Assembly: GCA_902560685.1 (NCBI GenBank)
Contig: CACEMT010000003.1
Location: 1-64,000, forward strand
Origin: an uncultured Pelagibacteraceae bacterium
Lineage (GTDB): Bacteria; Pseudomonadota; Alphaproteobacteria; Pelagibacterales; Pelagibacteraceae
DNA length: 64,000 bases
Direction of reading: 5' to 3'
Shown: positions 28,146 to 35,930 of the stretch, piece after piece
How the letters are laid out: every line of letters begins with the position of its first letter
How positions within the stretch are numbered: position 1 is the first letter of the stretch
The notes under the pieces: generated by a model
What the model saw: only the letters and a program-made list of their open reading frames with translations
Told to the model about the DNA's origin: nothing
The model's database searches: none
Made by a program: the position numbers and the translations under genes

Positions 28146-28796
28146 TTACTTGATTAATCGTTTGATTATATACACAGCGACAATAGCACCCATTAGTTCA
28201 GCAAATATATAAGTTGGTGTATTTAAGTAATTAATGCCAGTAAATGAATCTGTAAAAGTTCTAGCAATTGCAACAGCTGGATTCGCAAATGATGTGGATG
28301 AAGTAAACCAATAACCAGCGGATATATAAGTAGCAACACATGCAGCTACTGTAATTTTACCATCTTTTAATGTAGCAAAAATAATAAAAATAAGACCAAA
28401 TGTTGCTACTATTTCTGATAAAAATATATGAAAACCATCTCTATTTTTTGTAGATAATTCAATAATACTGTGTTCAAAAAAAACGTTAGCTAACATAACT
28501 CCCAGAAGGCAACCAAGTATTTGTGCAGGAACATAAGTTAATAATTCTTTTCCTTTAATTTTTTTAGTTAAATACATTGATAAACTCACAAAAGGATTAA
28601 GGTGAGCACCTGAAATATTGGCAAAAGATGTTATTAAAACAAACAAGCCTGCTCCAGTAGCAATTGTATTTGCTAATAATCTAACAGCATTATCATTAGT
28701 TAGATTTTCAGCCATTATTCCAGAACCGACAATAACCATTACTAAAAAGCAGCTACCTATAAACTCGCCCAAGAAAATTTTATTATTGTTCTTCAT
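28146..28796 (-). CDS. Aquaporin / aquaglyceroporin (MIP family), probably arsenite-linked
   Basis: A six-helix MIP channel of 216 residues. The second NPA box is intact in ANPAVAIAR, which includes the selectivity Arg. The first box reads SGAHLNPF, an NPF in place of NPA. It overlaps the end of arsC by 14 bases, so the two are translationally linked. In Sinorhizobium an aquaglyceroporin (AqpS) paired with ArsC exports arsenite made by arsenate reduction. The same role is inferred here, though water or small-solute transport is also possible. Confidence 0.85.
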   Translation of the reverse strand: MKNNNKIFLGEFIGSCFLVMVIVGSGIMAENLTNDNAVRLLANTIATGAGLFVLITSFANISGAHLNPFVSLSMYLTKKIKGKELLTYVPAQILGCLLGVMLANVFFEHSIIELSTKNRDGFHIFLSEIVATFGLIFIIFATLKDGKITVAACVATYISAGYWFTSSTSFANPAVAIARTFTDSFTGINYLNTPTYIFAELMGAIVAVYIIKRLIK

Positions 28797-29217
28797 TTTT
28801 TATCCAATTTTTAATTTTTTCGTTAATAACATTAAATGTATTTAAGATAATGTTATTTTTTTCATTTTCATTTAAATTTATTAATTTAGATACAGGATCT
28901 TCAATATCCCAGTGAATAATTTGATCTTTTTTAGGCCAAATAGGGCAGACTTCGTTGTTTGCATTATTACAGACTGTAATCACATGATCCATTTTAATTT
29001 CACTATTAATAAAAATATCAAAGTTTTTGGATGTTATTTTGCTCAGATCATAGTTTTTCATTTCTAAAAACTTTTTAATATCACTATTTATTTTACCTGT
29101 TGGATTGCTACCGGCACTGTAAGCTTTAAATTTATTATTGAAATTATTGTTAATTATAGCTTCAGCAATAATGCTTCTTGCTGAGTTCCCAGTACAAACA
29201 AACAAGATATTTTTCAT
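28783..29217 (-). CDS. arsC: Arsenate reductase, low-molecular-weight phosphatase type
   Basis: A cytoplasmic protein of 144 residues. The N-terminal phosphatase loop is C8-TGNSA-R (CX5R), and the two downstream redox Cys residues appear in VCNNANNEVCPIWP at about 82-91. That triple-Cys arrangement marks the thioredoxin/mycothiol-type ArsC rather than a plain tyrosine phosphatase. It reduces arsenate to arsenite. It lies directly upstream of the aquaporin gene, and its ATG overlaps the stop of the small membrane protein gene. Confidence 0.93.
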   Translation of the reverse strand: MKNILFVCTGNSARSIIAEAIINNNFNNKFKAYSAGSNPTGKINSDIKKFLEMKNYDLSKITSKNFDIFINSEIKMDHVITVCNNANNEVCPIWPKKDQIIHWDIEDPVSKLINLNENEKNNIILNTFNVINEKIKNWIKNEEQ

Positions 29218-29438
29218 TAAATTATAATTTTATAAATTCCTATTACAAACAATGGTATTTGCAATCCAAAGTTAGTTAATATTGCTTTATCTTTAGATAC
29301 AAATCCTGCAATCGTCCAACCAACTACTCCTAATCCATGAAAATATATATTCAAAGGATATATATTTAGGTTTGTTAATAGAATACCAACTAATACTAAA
29401 AATGTGCTTATCCATTTAAGATATTTTTTAATAAACAT
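29217..29438 (-). CDS. Small membrane protein of unknown function
   Basis: A 73-residue protein with two clear hydrophobic segments (about 8-24 and 52-72) and a shorter one around residues 32-47 containing HGLGVVGWTIAG. I do not recognise a named family. It has a good Shine-Dalgarno (AAAGGA), lies 44 bp after zur, and overlaps the arsC start, so it belongs to the same transcription unit. A role tied to metal or oxyanion transport is only guilt by association. Confidence 0.7.
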   Translation of the reverse strand: MFIKKYLKWISTFLVLVGILLTNLNIYPLNIYFHGLGVVGWTIAGFVSKDKAILTNFGLQIPLFVIGIYKIII

Positions 29439-29482
29439 ACGTTTTCCTTTCAGCTTGTTTTATTTAAATTTTAGATAAAAAC

Positions 29483-29875
29483 TTATCTACACTTTTTACA
29501 TAATCCAAAAAACTCAAGATTGTATTTACTATATTTCATACCATCTTTGTCTTTGAAATTAGATAAGTATTTGGAAAGACCTGCGCTACTTATTTCTGTT
29601 ACTTTTTCACAAATCTCACAGATAGAAAACGCTGTAGCTTTTGCTACCTGACAACTTGAATTGTGACACGCAATAAAAGCATTTCTACTCTCAATTTTGT
29701 GAATTTTTCCTATTTCAACTAGCTTATCTAATGCTCGATAAACTTGCAGGGGAGCTTTAATACCTTTTTTTTGAACATTAAAAAGTATTGTATACGCTTT
29801 TAATGGCTCAGAAGATTTTTCTACAAGATCTAAGACAATTTGTTGATTTTTTGTAAGGAAATTTTGTTTTTGCAT
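29483..29875 (-). CDS. zur: Zinc uptake regulator, Fur family
   Basis: A 130-residue Fur-family repressor. The winged helix is N-terminal (about 8-70), and the C-terminal dimerization domain includes a structural zinc site with CEICEK and CKKC pairs and His/Cys residues in CHNSSCQ. Context identifies it as Zur: it is 24 bp downstream of znuB in znuCB-zur, with Zur-type palindromes in the znuC-znuA divergent promoter. When zinc-loaded it would repress that promoter, and hence its own synthesis. Confidence 0.92.
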   Translation of the reverse strand: MQKQNFLTKNQQIVLDLVEKSSEPLKAYTILFNVQKKGIKAPLQVYRALDKLVEIGKIHKIESRNAFIACHNSSCQVAKATAFSICEICEKVTEISSAGLSKYLSNFKDKDGMKYSKYNLEFFGLCKKCR

Positions 29876-29899
29876 ATTTTATATTTTACCAGTTGCCCA

Positions 29900-30703
29900 T
29901 TAGTTTTTCAATTGAATGGATTGTTTTATTTTTAATAATGAAAGTATAAATAGAACTAAAGATGCTGTTATTATTGAAGGTCCTGATGCAGTATTAAACT
30001 CCAGTGAAGAAAACAGTCCTATTATTACAGATAACAAGCCTCCAATTATTGAAAACAGTACCATTTTTTGTGGATTGTCTGAGATGTTTCTAGCCATAGC
30101 AGCTGGAATAATTAACATTCCAGTAATTAACAACAGTCCAACCATTTTTATAGAAATTGCAATAATTGCAGCCATTAAAATTGTAAATATTGCTTTTGCT
30201 CTATCAGGATTTAATCCTTCAGCTTCTGCTAATTCATAATTTACTGTTGATGCGAATAAAGGTTTCCAAATTAATTTTAATACTAATAAAATTAATGCAC
30301 CACCAGCCCATATAATAATTAAATCATTAACTGTTACTGCTAATATATCTCCAAATAATAATCCCATAATATCAAATCTAATAAACGTTAAAAATCCAAT
30401 CACTACTAATCCTACTGCTAAAGAGGAGTGAGCTAATAGACCGAGTAGAGCATCGCCTGGAAGATTTGTTTTTCTTTGAAGCTGAATTAAAATTAAAGCA
30501 ATTACAGATGAAATTATAAAAACTGAAATAGCAATATTAAATTCAAAAGAATATGCCATTGTAACACCAAGCAATGCTGAGTGGGCTAGTGTATCTCCAA
30601 AATAAGATAATCTTCTCCAAACAACAAAACATCCAAGAGGACCTGTTACAAAAGCAACACCAATTCCTGCTACTAAAGCTCTTATAAAAAAATCATCAAA
30701 CAT
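29900..30703 (-). CDS. znuB: Zinc ABC transporter permease ZnuB
   Basis: An ABC-3 family integral membrane permease of 267 residues with about eight helices. Family motifs include GCFVVWRRLSYFGDTLAHSALLGV at the N-terminus and the coupling region around LLGLLAHSSLAVGLV. It forms the channel for Zn2+ delivered by ZnuA and powered by ZnuC. It starts directly after the znuC stop and precedes zur. Confidence 0.95.
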   Translation of the reverse strand: MFDDFFIRALVAGIGVAFVTGPLGCFVVWRRLSYFGDTLAHSALLGVTMAYSFEFNIAISVFIISSVIALILIQLQRKTNLPGDALLGLLAHSSLAVGLVVIGFLTFIRFDIMGLLFGDILAVTVNDLIIIWAGGALILLVLKLIWKPLFASTVNYELAEAEGLNPDRAKAIFTILMAAIIAISIKMVGLLLITGMLIIPAAMARNISDNPQKMVLFSIIGGLLSVIIGLFSSLEFNTASGPSIITASLVLFILSLLKIKQSIQLKN

Positions 30704-31450
30704 TTAATTTTTTTTTATTTCTCCTTCGTGAGAGTGAACATGGTCATGTTTATGTTCATAAATAGAAAGTGTTTGAGCAGCTTGTTCACCAAACAAAGCT
30801 TTATACTCATTATTTTTTGCTACATCACTAGGTGAACCTGAGCAACACACATGTCCATTTAAACAAACAACATGGTCGGTAGCACTCATTACAGTATGTA
30901 AATCATGAGATATTAATAAAATTCCACAATTAAGTTCCTCAGATATTTTTTTGATCAATTCATACAAGGCAATTTCACCAGTGAAATCTACTCCTTGGAC
31001 AGGTTCATCAAGTACTAATAATTCTGGTTTTTTTGAAATAGCTCTAGCGAGCAAAACTCTCTGAAACTCACCACCAGATAAATTACCTAAGTTTTTATGT
31101 TTTAAGTGTACTACGCCCGTCAAAGATAACGCCTCATCTATAGCTTCTTCTTTAAGACTTTCAGTTAGGACCATAAAATCTCTAACTCTTAATGGTAATG
31201 TCCAATCTATAGAAACTTTTTGAGGAACATAACCAATTTTGTTAGTATATTTTTCAACTTCACCATCAAATTTTTTATAAATACCTAAAGCAATTTTTGC
31301 TGTTGTACTTTTTCCAGAACCATTAGGGCCTATAAGTGTTACAATTTTACCTTTTTCAACCTCTAGTGATACTCCCTTAACAAGCCATTTATCATTTTGC
31401 TGATAACCTGCATTTTTTAACTTCACTAACGTGTTACTATTTGTTCCCAT
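30704..31450 (-). CDS. znuC: Zinc ABC transporter ATP-binding protein ZnuC
   Basis: A 248-residue ATPase with Walker A GPNGSGKST, Q-loop GYVPQ, signature NLSGGEFQR and Walker B LLVLDEP. The C-terminal tail is His-rich (HKHDHVHSHEGE), as in many ZnuC proteins. It leads the minus-strand operon znuC-znuB-zur and diverges from znuA across 72 bp holding two Zur-box-like sites. Confidence 0.95.
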   Translation of the reverse strand: MGTNSNTLVKLKNAGYQQNDKWLVKGVSLEVEKGKIVTLIGPNGSGKSTTAKIALGIYKKFDGEVEKYTNKIGYVPQKVSIDWTLPLRVRDFMVLTESLKEEAIDEALSLTGVVHLKHKNLGNLSGGEFQRVLLARAISKKPELLVLDEPVQGVDFTGEIALYELIKKISEELNCGILLISHDLHTVMSATDHVVCLNGHVCCSGSPSDVAKNNEYKALFGEQAAQTLSIYEHKHDHVHSHEGEIKKN

Positions 31451-31470
31451 TTTACAGCTTGACTTTCTAA

Positions 31471-31485
31471 TGTTATATTATTACA
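31471..31485. promoter_or_regulatory. Zur-box-like operator 1
   Basis: TGTTATATTATTACA, a near-perfect palindrome of the TGTTATA-N-TATAACA type that resembles alphaproteobacterial Zur boxes. It lies in the znuC/znuA divergent region, closer to znuC. Its centre is 18 bp from that of site 2, and 14 bp (TAATGTTATATTAT) are repeated exactly in direct orientation. Confidence 0.75.
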
Positions 31486-31488
31486 TAA

Positions 31489-31503
31489 TGTTATATTATA
31501 ACA
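31489..31503. promoter_or_regulatory. Zur-box-like operator 2
   Basis: TGTTATATTATAACA is a perfect 7-1-7 palindrome, 19 bp before the znuA ATG. It is the stronger of the two sites. The 18-bp centre-to-centre distance from site 1 is compatible with two Zur dimers binding side by side and controlling both znuA and znuCB-zur. Confidence 0.82.
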
Positions 31504-31522
31504 ACCAATTAATACTTAACCT

Positions 31523-32635
31523 ATGAAAAATCTAAAAAAAATACCATTTATCTTATCTATACTATCATTCTTAACTATTTTTACACCGGCAAATGCTGAT
31601 CTAAAAGTGGTTGCATCTATTAAACCAATACATTCGCTAGCTAGCTATCTTATGGATGGCATTGGTAAACCTGACTTGATAGTCGATGGATATTCTTCAC
31701 CACACGGCTTTGCGTTAAAGCCATCACATGCAAAAATGTTACAAGAAGCAGATATCATATTTTATGTAGGTGAAGACTTAGAAAATTTTTTAGAAAAACC
31801 ATTAAAATCAATTGCCAAAAAAGCTGAAAAAATTGAGCTTATGGAAATAAAAGGGTTAAATAAATTAAAATTTAGAGAAAGAAATATTTTTGATGGTCAT
31901 GATGATCATGGGCACGATGAAGATGGTCACAAAGAAGATGATCATGATGATGAACATAAACATGAAGAAGATGGTCATAAAGAAGACGACCATGACGATG
32001 ATCACAAACATGAAGAAGATGGTCACAAAGAAGATGATCACGATGACCATAAACATGAAGAAGATGGACATAAAGAAGATGATCACGATGATCACGGACA
32101 TGACGAAGATGGTCATGAAGGTCACGCACATGGTGAATACGACCCTCATATTTGGTTAGATCCAGAAAATGCAAAAGTAATATTAAATGAAATGGTTGAG
32201 CATTTAATAGAAAATGATGCAAAAAATGCATCAACTTATAAAAAGAATTTAAAAAATGCTGAAAAAGATTTAGATAAACTTGTAAAAAAAGTAAAATCTG
32301 ATCTTAATAAAGATTTTAAATCTATCGTTTTTCATGATGCCTATCAATATTTTGAAGAGAGATTTAATGTAAATGTAATGGGTGCATTTACAGTTAATAC
32401 AGACGTTATGCCTGGTGCAGAACAATTAGCAGAAATTAGAGAAATAATTGAGCATGATAAAGTTAGCTGTATATTTTCAGAACCTCAATTTAATCCTGAT
32501 ATCATAAATGCAGTTGCAAAAGATATGAATATAAAAACTGGTGTTTTAGATCCATTAGGAGCAACTCTAGAACCAGGTAAAGATTTATATTTTGATTTGA
32601 TCAAGAACATGTCTAAATCTTTTAAAGGCTGTTAA
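31523..32635 (+). CDS. znuA: Zinc ABC transporter substrate-binding protein ZnuA
   Basis: A periplasmic cluster A-I metal-binding protein of 370 residues with a signal peptide ending near residue 25 (PANA). Zinc-ligand His positions are visible in IKPIHSL, EYDPHIWLDP and VFHDAYQYF. Between the first and second is a loop of about 85 residues packed with His, Asp and Glu in a repeated pattern, much longer than usual. Such loops scavenge or sense Zn2+ and hand it to the primary site. It diverges from znuCB-zur under presumed Zur control. Confidence 0.95.
   Translation: MKNLKKIPFILSILSFLTIFTPANADLKVVASIKPIHSLASYLMDGIGKPDLIVDGYSSPHGFALKPSHAKMLQEADIIFYVGEDLENFLEKPLKSIAKKAEKIELMEIKGLNKLKFRERNIFDGHDDHGHDEDGHKEDDHDDEHKHEEDGHKEDDHDDDHKHEEDGHKEDDHDDHKHEEDGHKEDDHDDHGHDEDGHEGHAHGEYDPHIWLDPENAKVILNEMVEHLIENDAKNASTYKKNLKNAEKDLDKLVKKVKSDLNKDFKSIVFHDAYQYFEERFNVNVMGAFTVNTDVMPGAEQLAEIREIIEHDKVSCIFSEPQFNPDIINAVAKDMNIKTGVLDPLGATLEPGKDLYFDLIKNMSKSFKGC
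31890..32140 (+). repeat. In-gene tandem repeat encoding the His-rich loop of ZnuA
   Basis: A degenerate tandem repeat with a unit of about 45-48 bp, encoding HKHEEDGHKEDDHDD-like blocks. About three full copies are flanked by two partial ones, giving roughly 22 His residues in about 85 codons. Unit boundaries drift by one residue between copies, consistent with expansion by slippage or unequal crossing-over. Long antisense ORFs here are artefacts of the repeat. Confidence 0.9.
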
Positions 32636-32677
32636 TTTAAAATTGATCTTTTGTAATAAATAATATCTAATAAAGGG

Positions 32678-33676
32678 ATGAGTACAATTTCCCTTAGTTT
32701 AGATGAAATATTTGATCTAGCTAAAAAAACGCTATTAGCTAATGGATGTGATGATGAAACAGCTTCTATTCTCTCAGATTTAATAATGAAAGCTGAAAGA
32801 GATGGCTCATTATCTCATGGTTTATTTAGATTGCCTGCTTATGTTACTGGTCTAAAAAGTGGTAAAATAAACGGTAAAGGTAAACCAGAAGTTAAAAAAA
32901 TATCACCAAGTGTAATAAAAGTTTTAGGCAATAATTGTTTGGCTCCAGTAGTTTTAAGCAAAGGTATTCCAGAATTAGTAAAAGCTGCTAAAGAAAATGG
33001 AGTAGCAGTTTTAGCTATTAATAATTCACATCACATGGCTGCTATGTGGCCTGAAACAGAAATGATAGCAGAGCAAGGATTAGTTGCTTTTGCATGTACA
33101 TCTTACAAGCCCGCTGTTGCACCAGCGGGAGCTACAAAACCATTATTTGGAACTAATCCAATTTCATTTGCATGGCCACGACCGGGAAAAACTCCAGTTG
33201 TTTATGATATGGCAACAGCTTCAATGGCAATGGGTGAAGTGCAAGTTGCTAAAAGAGAAGGGCATAAAGTTCCATTAGGTACTGGTTTAACTAAAGATGG
33301 AAAAGATACTACTGATCCTGGAGAAATAGCTGATGGAGGCGTATTACTGCCCTTTGGAGGCTATAAGGGCTCAGGTATAGCTATGATGGTCGAATTACTA
33401 GCGGGAGCTCTTGTGGGTGATAATTTTAGCTATGAGACAGCATCTAAAGATAACAATGATGGTGGACCTCCAAGCGGTGGAGAATTTATATTAGCAATAT
33501 CTCCTGACAAGTTATCAGGAAATGATTGGGATAAACATTCAAATGAATTTTTTGATAAAATGAAATCAATGGAAGGTGTAAGACTTCCAGGTGAAAGAAG
33601 ACATAAAAATAGACTTGATAAAGGTCCAAGAAATATAAACGAAGAACTTGTTAATAAGATTAAATCTTTAAGCTAA
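32678..33676 (+). CDS. Ldh_2 (malate/L-lactate dehydrogenase-like) family NAD(P)-dependent oxidoreductase
   Basis: A 332-residue member of the type-2 malate/L-sulfolactate/L-lactate dehydrogenase family, whose members include ureidoglycolate dehydrogenase and delta1-piperideine-2-carboxylate reductase. Visible features are DGSLSHGLFRLPAY, the INNSHHM catalytic His region, FGTNPISFAWPR, and the C-terminal GGYKGSG. Substrate cannot be assigned from sequence. It lies 42 bp after znuA and overlaps the convergent xthA by nine bases. Confidence 0.85.
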   Translation: MSTISLSLDEIFDLAKKTLLANGCDDETASILSDLIMKAERDGSLSHGLFRLPAYVTGLKSGKINGKGKPEVKKISPSVIKVLGNNCLAPVVLSKGIPELVKAAKENGVAVLAINNSHHMAAMWPETEMIAEQGLVAFACTSYKPAVAPAGATKPLFGTNPISFAWPRPGKTPVVYDMATASMAMGEVQVAKREGHKVPLGTGLTKDGKDTTDPGEIADGGVLLPFGGYKGSGIAMMVELLAGALVGDNFSYETASKDNNDGGPPSGGEFILAISPDKLSGNDWDKHSNEFFDKMKSMEGVRLPGERRHKNRLDKGPRNINEELVNKIKSLS

Positions 33677-34444
33677 TTCAATTTCAATAGGTGTGTGATC
33701 AGATGGTTTTTGTCTACCACGTGGAAACTTATTTATTTTTACATCCTTAACAATATCAATTAAAGAACTGGAAACTAAAAAATGGTCTATTCTCATACCA
33801 TTATTTTTTTGCCAAGCACCACTTGTATAATCCCAAAAAGTATATCCTTCTTTATCAGGATGAATAAATCTATATGCATCGTGAAAACCTAAATTGATTA
33901 ACTCTCTTAGTTTTTTTCTTATCTCCAATCTAAACAAAGCATCGTTTTCATAACTTTTTGGATTATGAACATCTTCAGCTGATGGAATTATATTAAAATC
34001 ACCACCAATAATTATATTTTCATTTTGCTTAGATATTGATTTTAACTTTTTAATTAAACTATCTAACCAGTAAAGTTTATATGTATATTTTTCTGTATCT
34101 ACAGGATTTCCATTGGGAGTATAAATATTAATTAATGTTATAGTTTTTTTCTTATGTTTTACTTCAGCAGATATTATTCTTGATTGTTTATTTTTATCTT
34201 TAAAAATATCATTTTTAATACCATCTAATTTTTTCTTTGAAATTATTGCTACTCCATTATAGCTTTTTTGTCCAAATACATAATTTTCATATTTAAGAGT
34301 TTTAATATCATCGTAAGGGTAAGTTTCATCAGGAGTTTTTATTTCCTGCATCATCAATATATCTGGTGAAAATTTATTTAAATATTCTTTTATATTTTCA
34401 ATTCGAGCTCTTACAGAATTAACATTCCAGGAACTGATGATCAT
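33668..34444 (-). CDS. xthA: Exodeoxyribonuclease III (AP endonuclease)
   Basis: A base-excision repair nuclease of the ExoIII/APE1 family, 258 residues from the chosen start. Motifs: SSWNVNSVRAR at the N-terminus, metal-binding MMQEIK, GGDFNIIP and the C-terminal SDHTPIEIEL containing the catalytic Asp-His. The ORF track starts at 34474, but the first ten residues there lie inside the erpA end. The Met at 34444 forms TAATG with the erpA stop and places the family start exactly. Confidence 0.95.
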   Translation of the reverse strand: MIISSWNVNSVRARIENIKEYLNKFSPDILMMQEIKTPDETYPYDDIKTLKYENYVFGQKSYNGVAIISKKKLDGIKNDIFKDKNKQSRIISAEVKHKKKTITLINIYTPNGNPVDTEKYTYKLYWLDSLIKKLKSISKQNENIIIGGDFNIIPSAEDVHNPKSYENDALFRLEIRKKLRELINLGFHDAYRFIHPDKEGYTFWDYTSGAWQKNNGMRIDHFLVSSSLIDIVKDVKINKFPRGRQKPSDHTPIEIELA

Positions 34445-34764
34445 TAAAGTGAGAAAGAAACGCCACAACCACAAGAAGATTTACTTTGTGGATTACTGAT
34501 TTTGAAATTATCTCCGATTAATTCTTTAACATAATCAACCTCAGATCCTTTCAGTAGTTCAGCTGATTTTTTGTCAATTAGTATGTTTTCATGTTTAAGA
34601 TCATCTTCATCTTGTTTATTATCAAATGAAAAATCATATTGAAAACCAGAACAACCACCACCTTTAATAGCGATTCTAAAAAAAGATCCTTTATCTTTTT
34701 TTGAAAGCATTGCATTAATCTGTTTTAATGCATTATCGGTAAATTTAATTTCTTTAATCATCAT
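34444..34764 (-). CDS. erpA: A-type iron-sulfur cluster carrier (ErpA/IscA family)
   Basis: A 106-residue protein with the three conserved Cys residues of A-type carriers, GGGCSGFQY and the C-terminal SSCGCGVSF. It carries [4Fe-4S] or [2Fe-2S] clusters to targets, which in this window would include LipA and IlvD. The second Met (MMIKEI) may be the true start. It lies upstream of xthA and is divergent from dgt, a conserved alphaproteobacterial arrangement. Confidence 0.93.
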   Translation of the reverse strand: MMIKEIKFTDNALKQINAMLSKKDKGSFFRIAIKGGGCSGFQYDFSFDNKQDEDDLKHENILIDKKSAELLKGSEVDYVKELIGDNFKISNPQSKSSCGCGVSFSL

Positions 34765-34811
34765 ATAAGACTGATATTACTAATATAATGTTAAATTGTC
34801 ATTTTTAAAGA

Positions 34812-35930
34812 ATGAAAAACTACAAAAAAATAGGGATTATTAAAAGTAAAGGTAGACTTATAAATGAGCCTAATTCACCCTATAGATCCCCATTTCAAAG
34901 AGATAGAGATAGAATTATTCATAGTACGGCATTTCGAAGGTTAAAACACAAAACACAAGTTTTTGTTAATACTGAAGGGGACCATTATAGAACTAGAATT
35001 ACCCATTCAATCGAAGTTGCCCAAATTGCAAGAACAATATCTCGATATTTAAACTTAAATGATGATTTAACTGAAACTTTAAGCCTTGCTCATGATCTTG
35101 GTCACACTCCTTTTGGACATGCTGGAGAAGAAGCATTAAATGAATGTATGAATGATCATGGTGGATTTGATCATAATCTACAGACATTAAGGATAGTAAT
35201 GTTTATTGAAAACAAATACGTAAAATTTAAAGGCTTAAATTTAACAGTTGAAACATTGGATGGTCTTTTAAAACATAACGGTCCTTATTATGACGATACT
35301 GATGTTAAAAATTTGATTGGACTAAAAAATTTAAAAAATAAAATTGATTTAAAGTCTTATCCTTCAATTGAAGCTCAAATTGCATCTATTTCAGACGATA
35401 TTGCCTATAACAATCATGATATTCAAGATGGGTTTAATGCAAACATTTTTAGAATTAATGAATTAAAAGAAATTAATTTTTTCAATGAAATATTAAAAAG
35501 ATATTCATCAAAATTTAAAAAAACTAATAATAGAATTTTAATCTATCAAATGGTTAGAGATTCTATTAATCTTATGGTTAAAGATTTAATAAAAAATTCT
35601 TTAATAAACTTTAAACTTAATAAAATTAATAAATTAAATGATGTTTATAAGTCAGAGAATAAACTTGTTTGTTTTTCTTCTAATTATGAAAACATAATTA
35701 ATGAAATAAGAGATTTTTTAAGCTTTAAAATGTATAAAAATAATAAAGTTTTAAAAAAGAATAATGAGGGTAGAAGAATAATTGAAAAATTGTTTAAAGC
35801 AATATCAAGAAATTCTAGAAAATTTTTGACATTTTCAACAAATAAACATAATAAATATAGATCTATAGCTGACTATATTTCTGGTATGACCGATCGATTT
35901 GCAATAAATATTTATAAATCATTAAAATGA
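34812..35930 (+). CDS. dgt: dGTPase-like deoxynucleoside triphosphate triphosphohydrolase
   Basis: An HD-domain protein of 372 residues. The N-terminus has SPYRSPFQRDRDRIIHS, and metal ligands are visible in THSIEVAQIARTI, LAHDLGHTPFGHAGE and DDIAYNNHDIQDG. This is the shorter alphaproteobacterial Dgt type, which hydrolyses dNTPs to deoxynucleosides and triphosphate. It sits between erpA and argS, and its stop overlaps the argS ATG (ATGA). Confidence 0.94.
   Translation: MKNYKKIGIIKSKGRLINEPNSPYRSPFQRDRDRIIHSTAFRRLKHKTQVFVNTEGDHYRTRITHSIEVAQIARTISRYLNLNDDLTETLSLAHDLGHTPFGHAGEEALNECMNDHGGFDHNLQTLRIVMFIENKYVKFKGLNLTVETLDGLLKHNGPYYDDTDVKNLIGLKNLKNKIDLKSYPSIEAQIASISDDIAYNNHDIQDGFNANIFRINELKEINFFNEILKRYSSKFKKTNNRILIYQMVRDSINLMVKDLIKNSLINFKLNKINKLNDVYKSENKLVCFSSNYENIINEIRDFLSFKMYKNNKVLKKNNEGRRIIEKLFKAISRNSRKFLTFSTNKHNKYRSIADYISGMTDRFAINIYKSLK

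Noticed and set aside
28618-28845. 75-residue plus-strand ORF across the aquaporin-arsC overlap
   Set aside because: Antisense to the aquaporin start and the arsC end; no ribosome-binding site and no recognisable domain.
31890-32140. Possible CRISPR-like repeat array
   Set aside because: Repeat units are contiguous, degenerate, in frame and encode the ZnuA metal loop; there are no unique spacers and no cas genes.
31865-32234. Two long antisense ORFs and a plus-frame +2/+3 ORF over the ZnuA His-rich loop
   Set aside because: They are by-products of the repeat: periodic codons keep all frames open. Their translations are low complexity (Ile/Val/Met/Phe or His/Asp/Leu) with no independent start signal.
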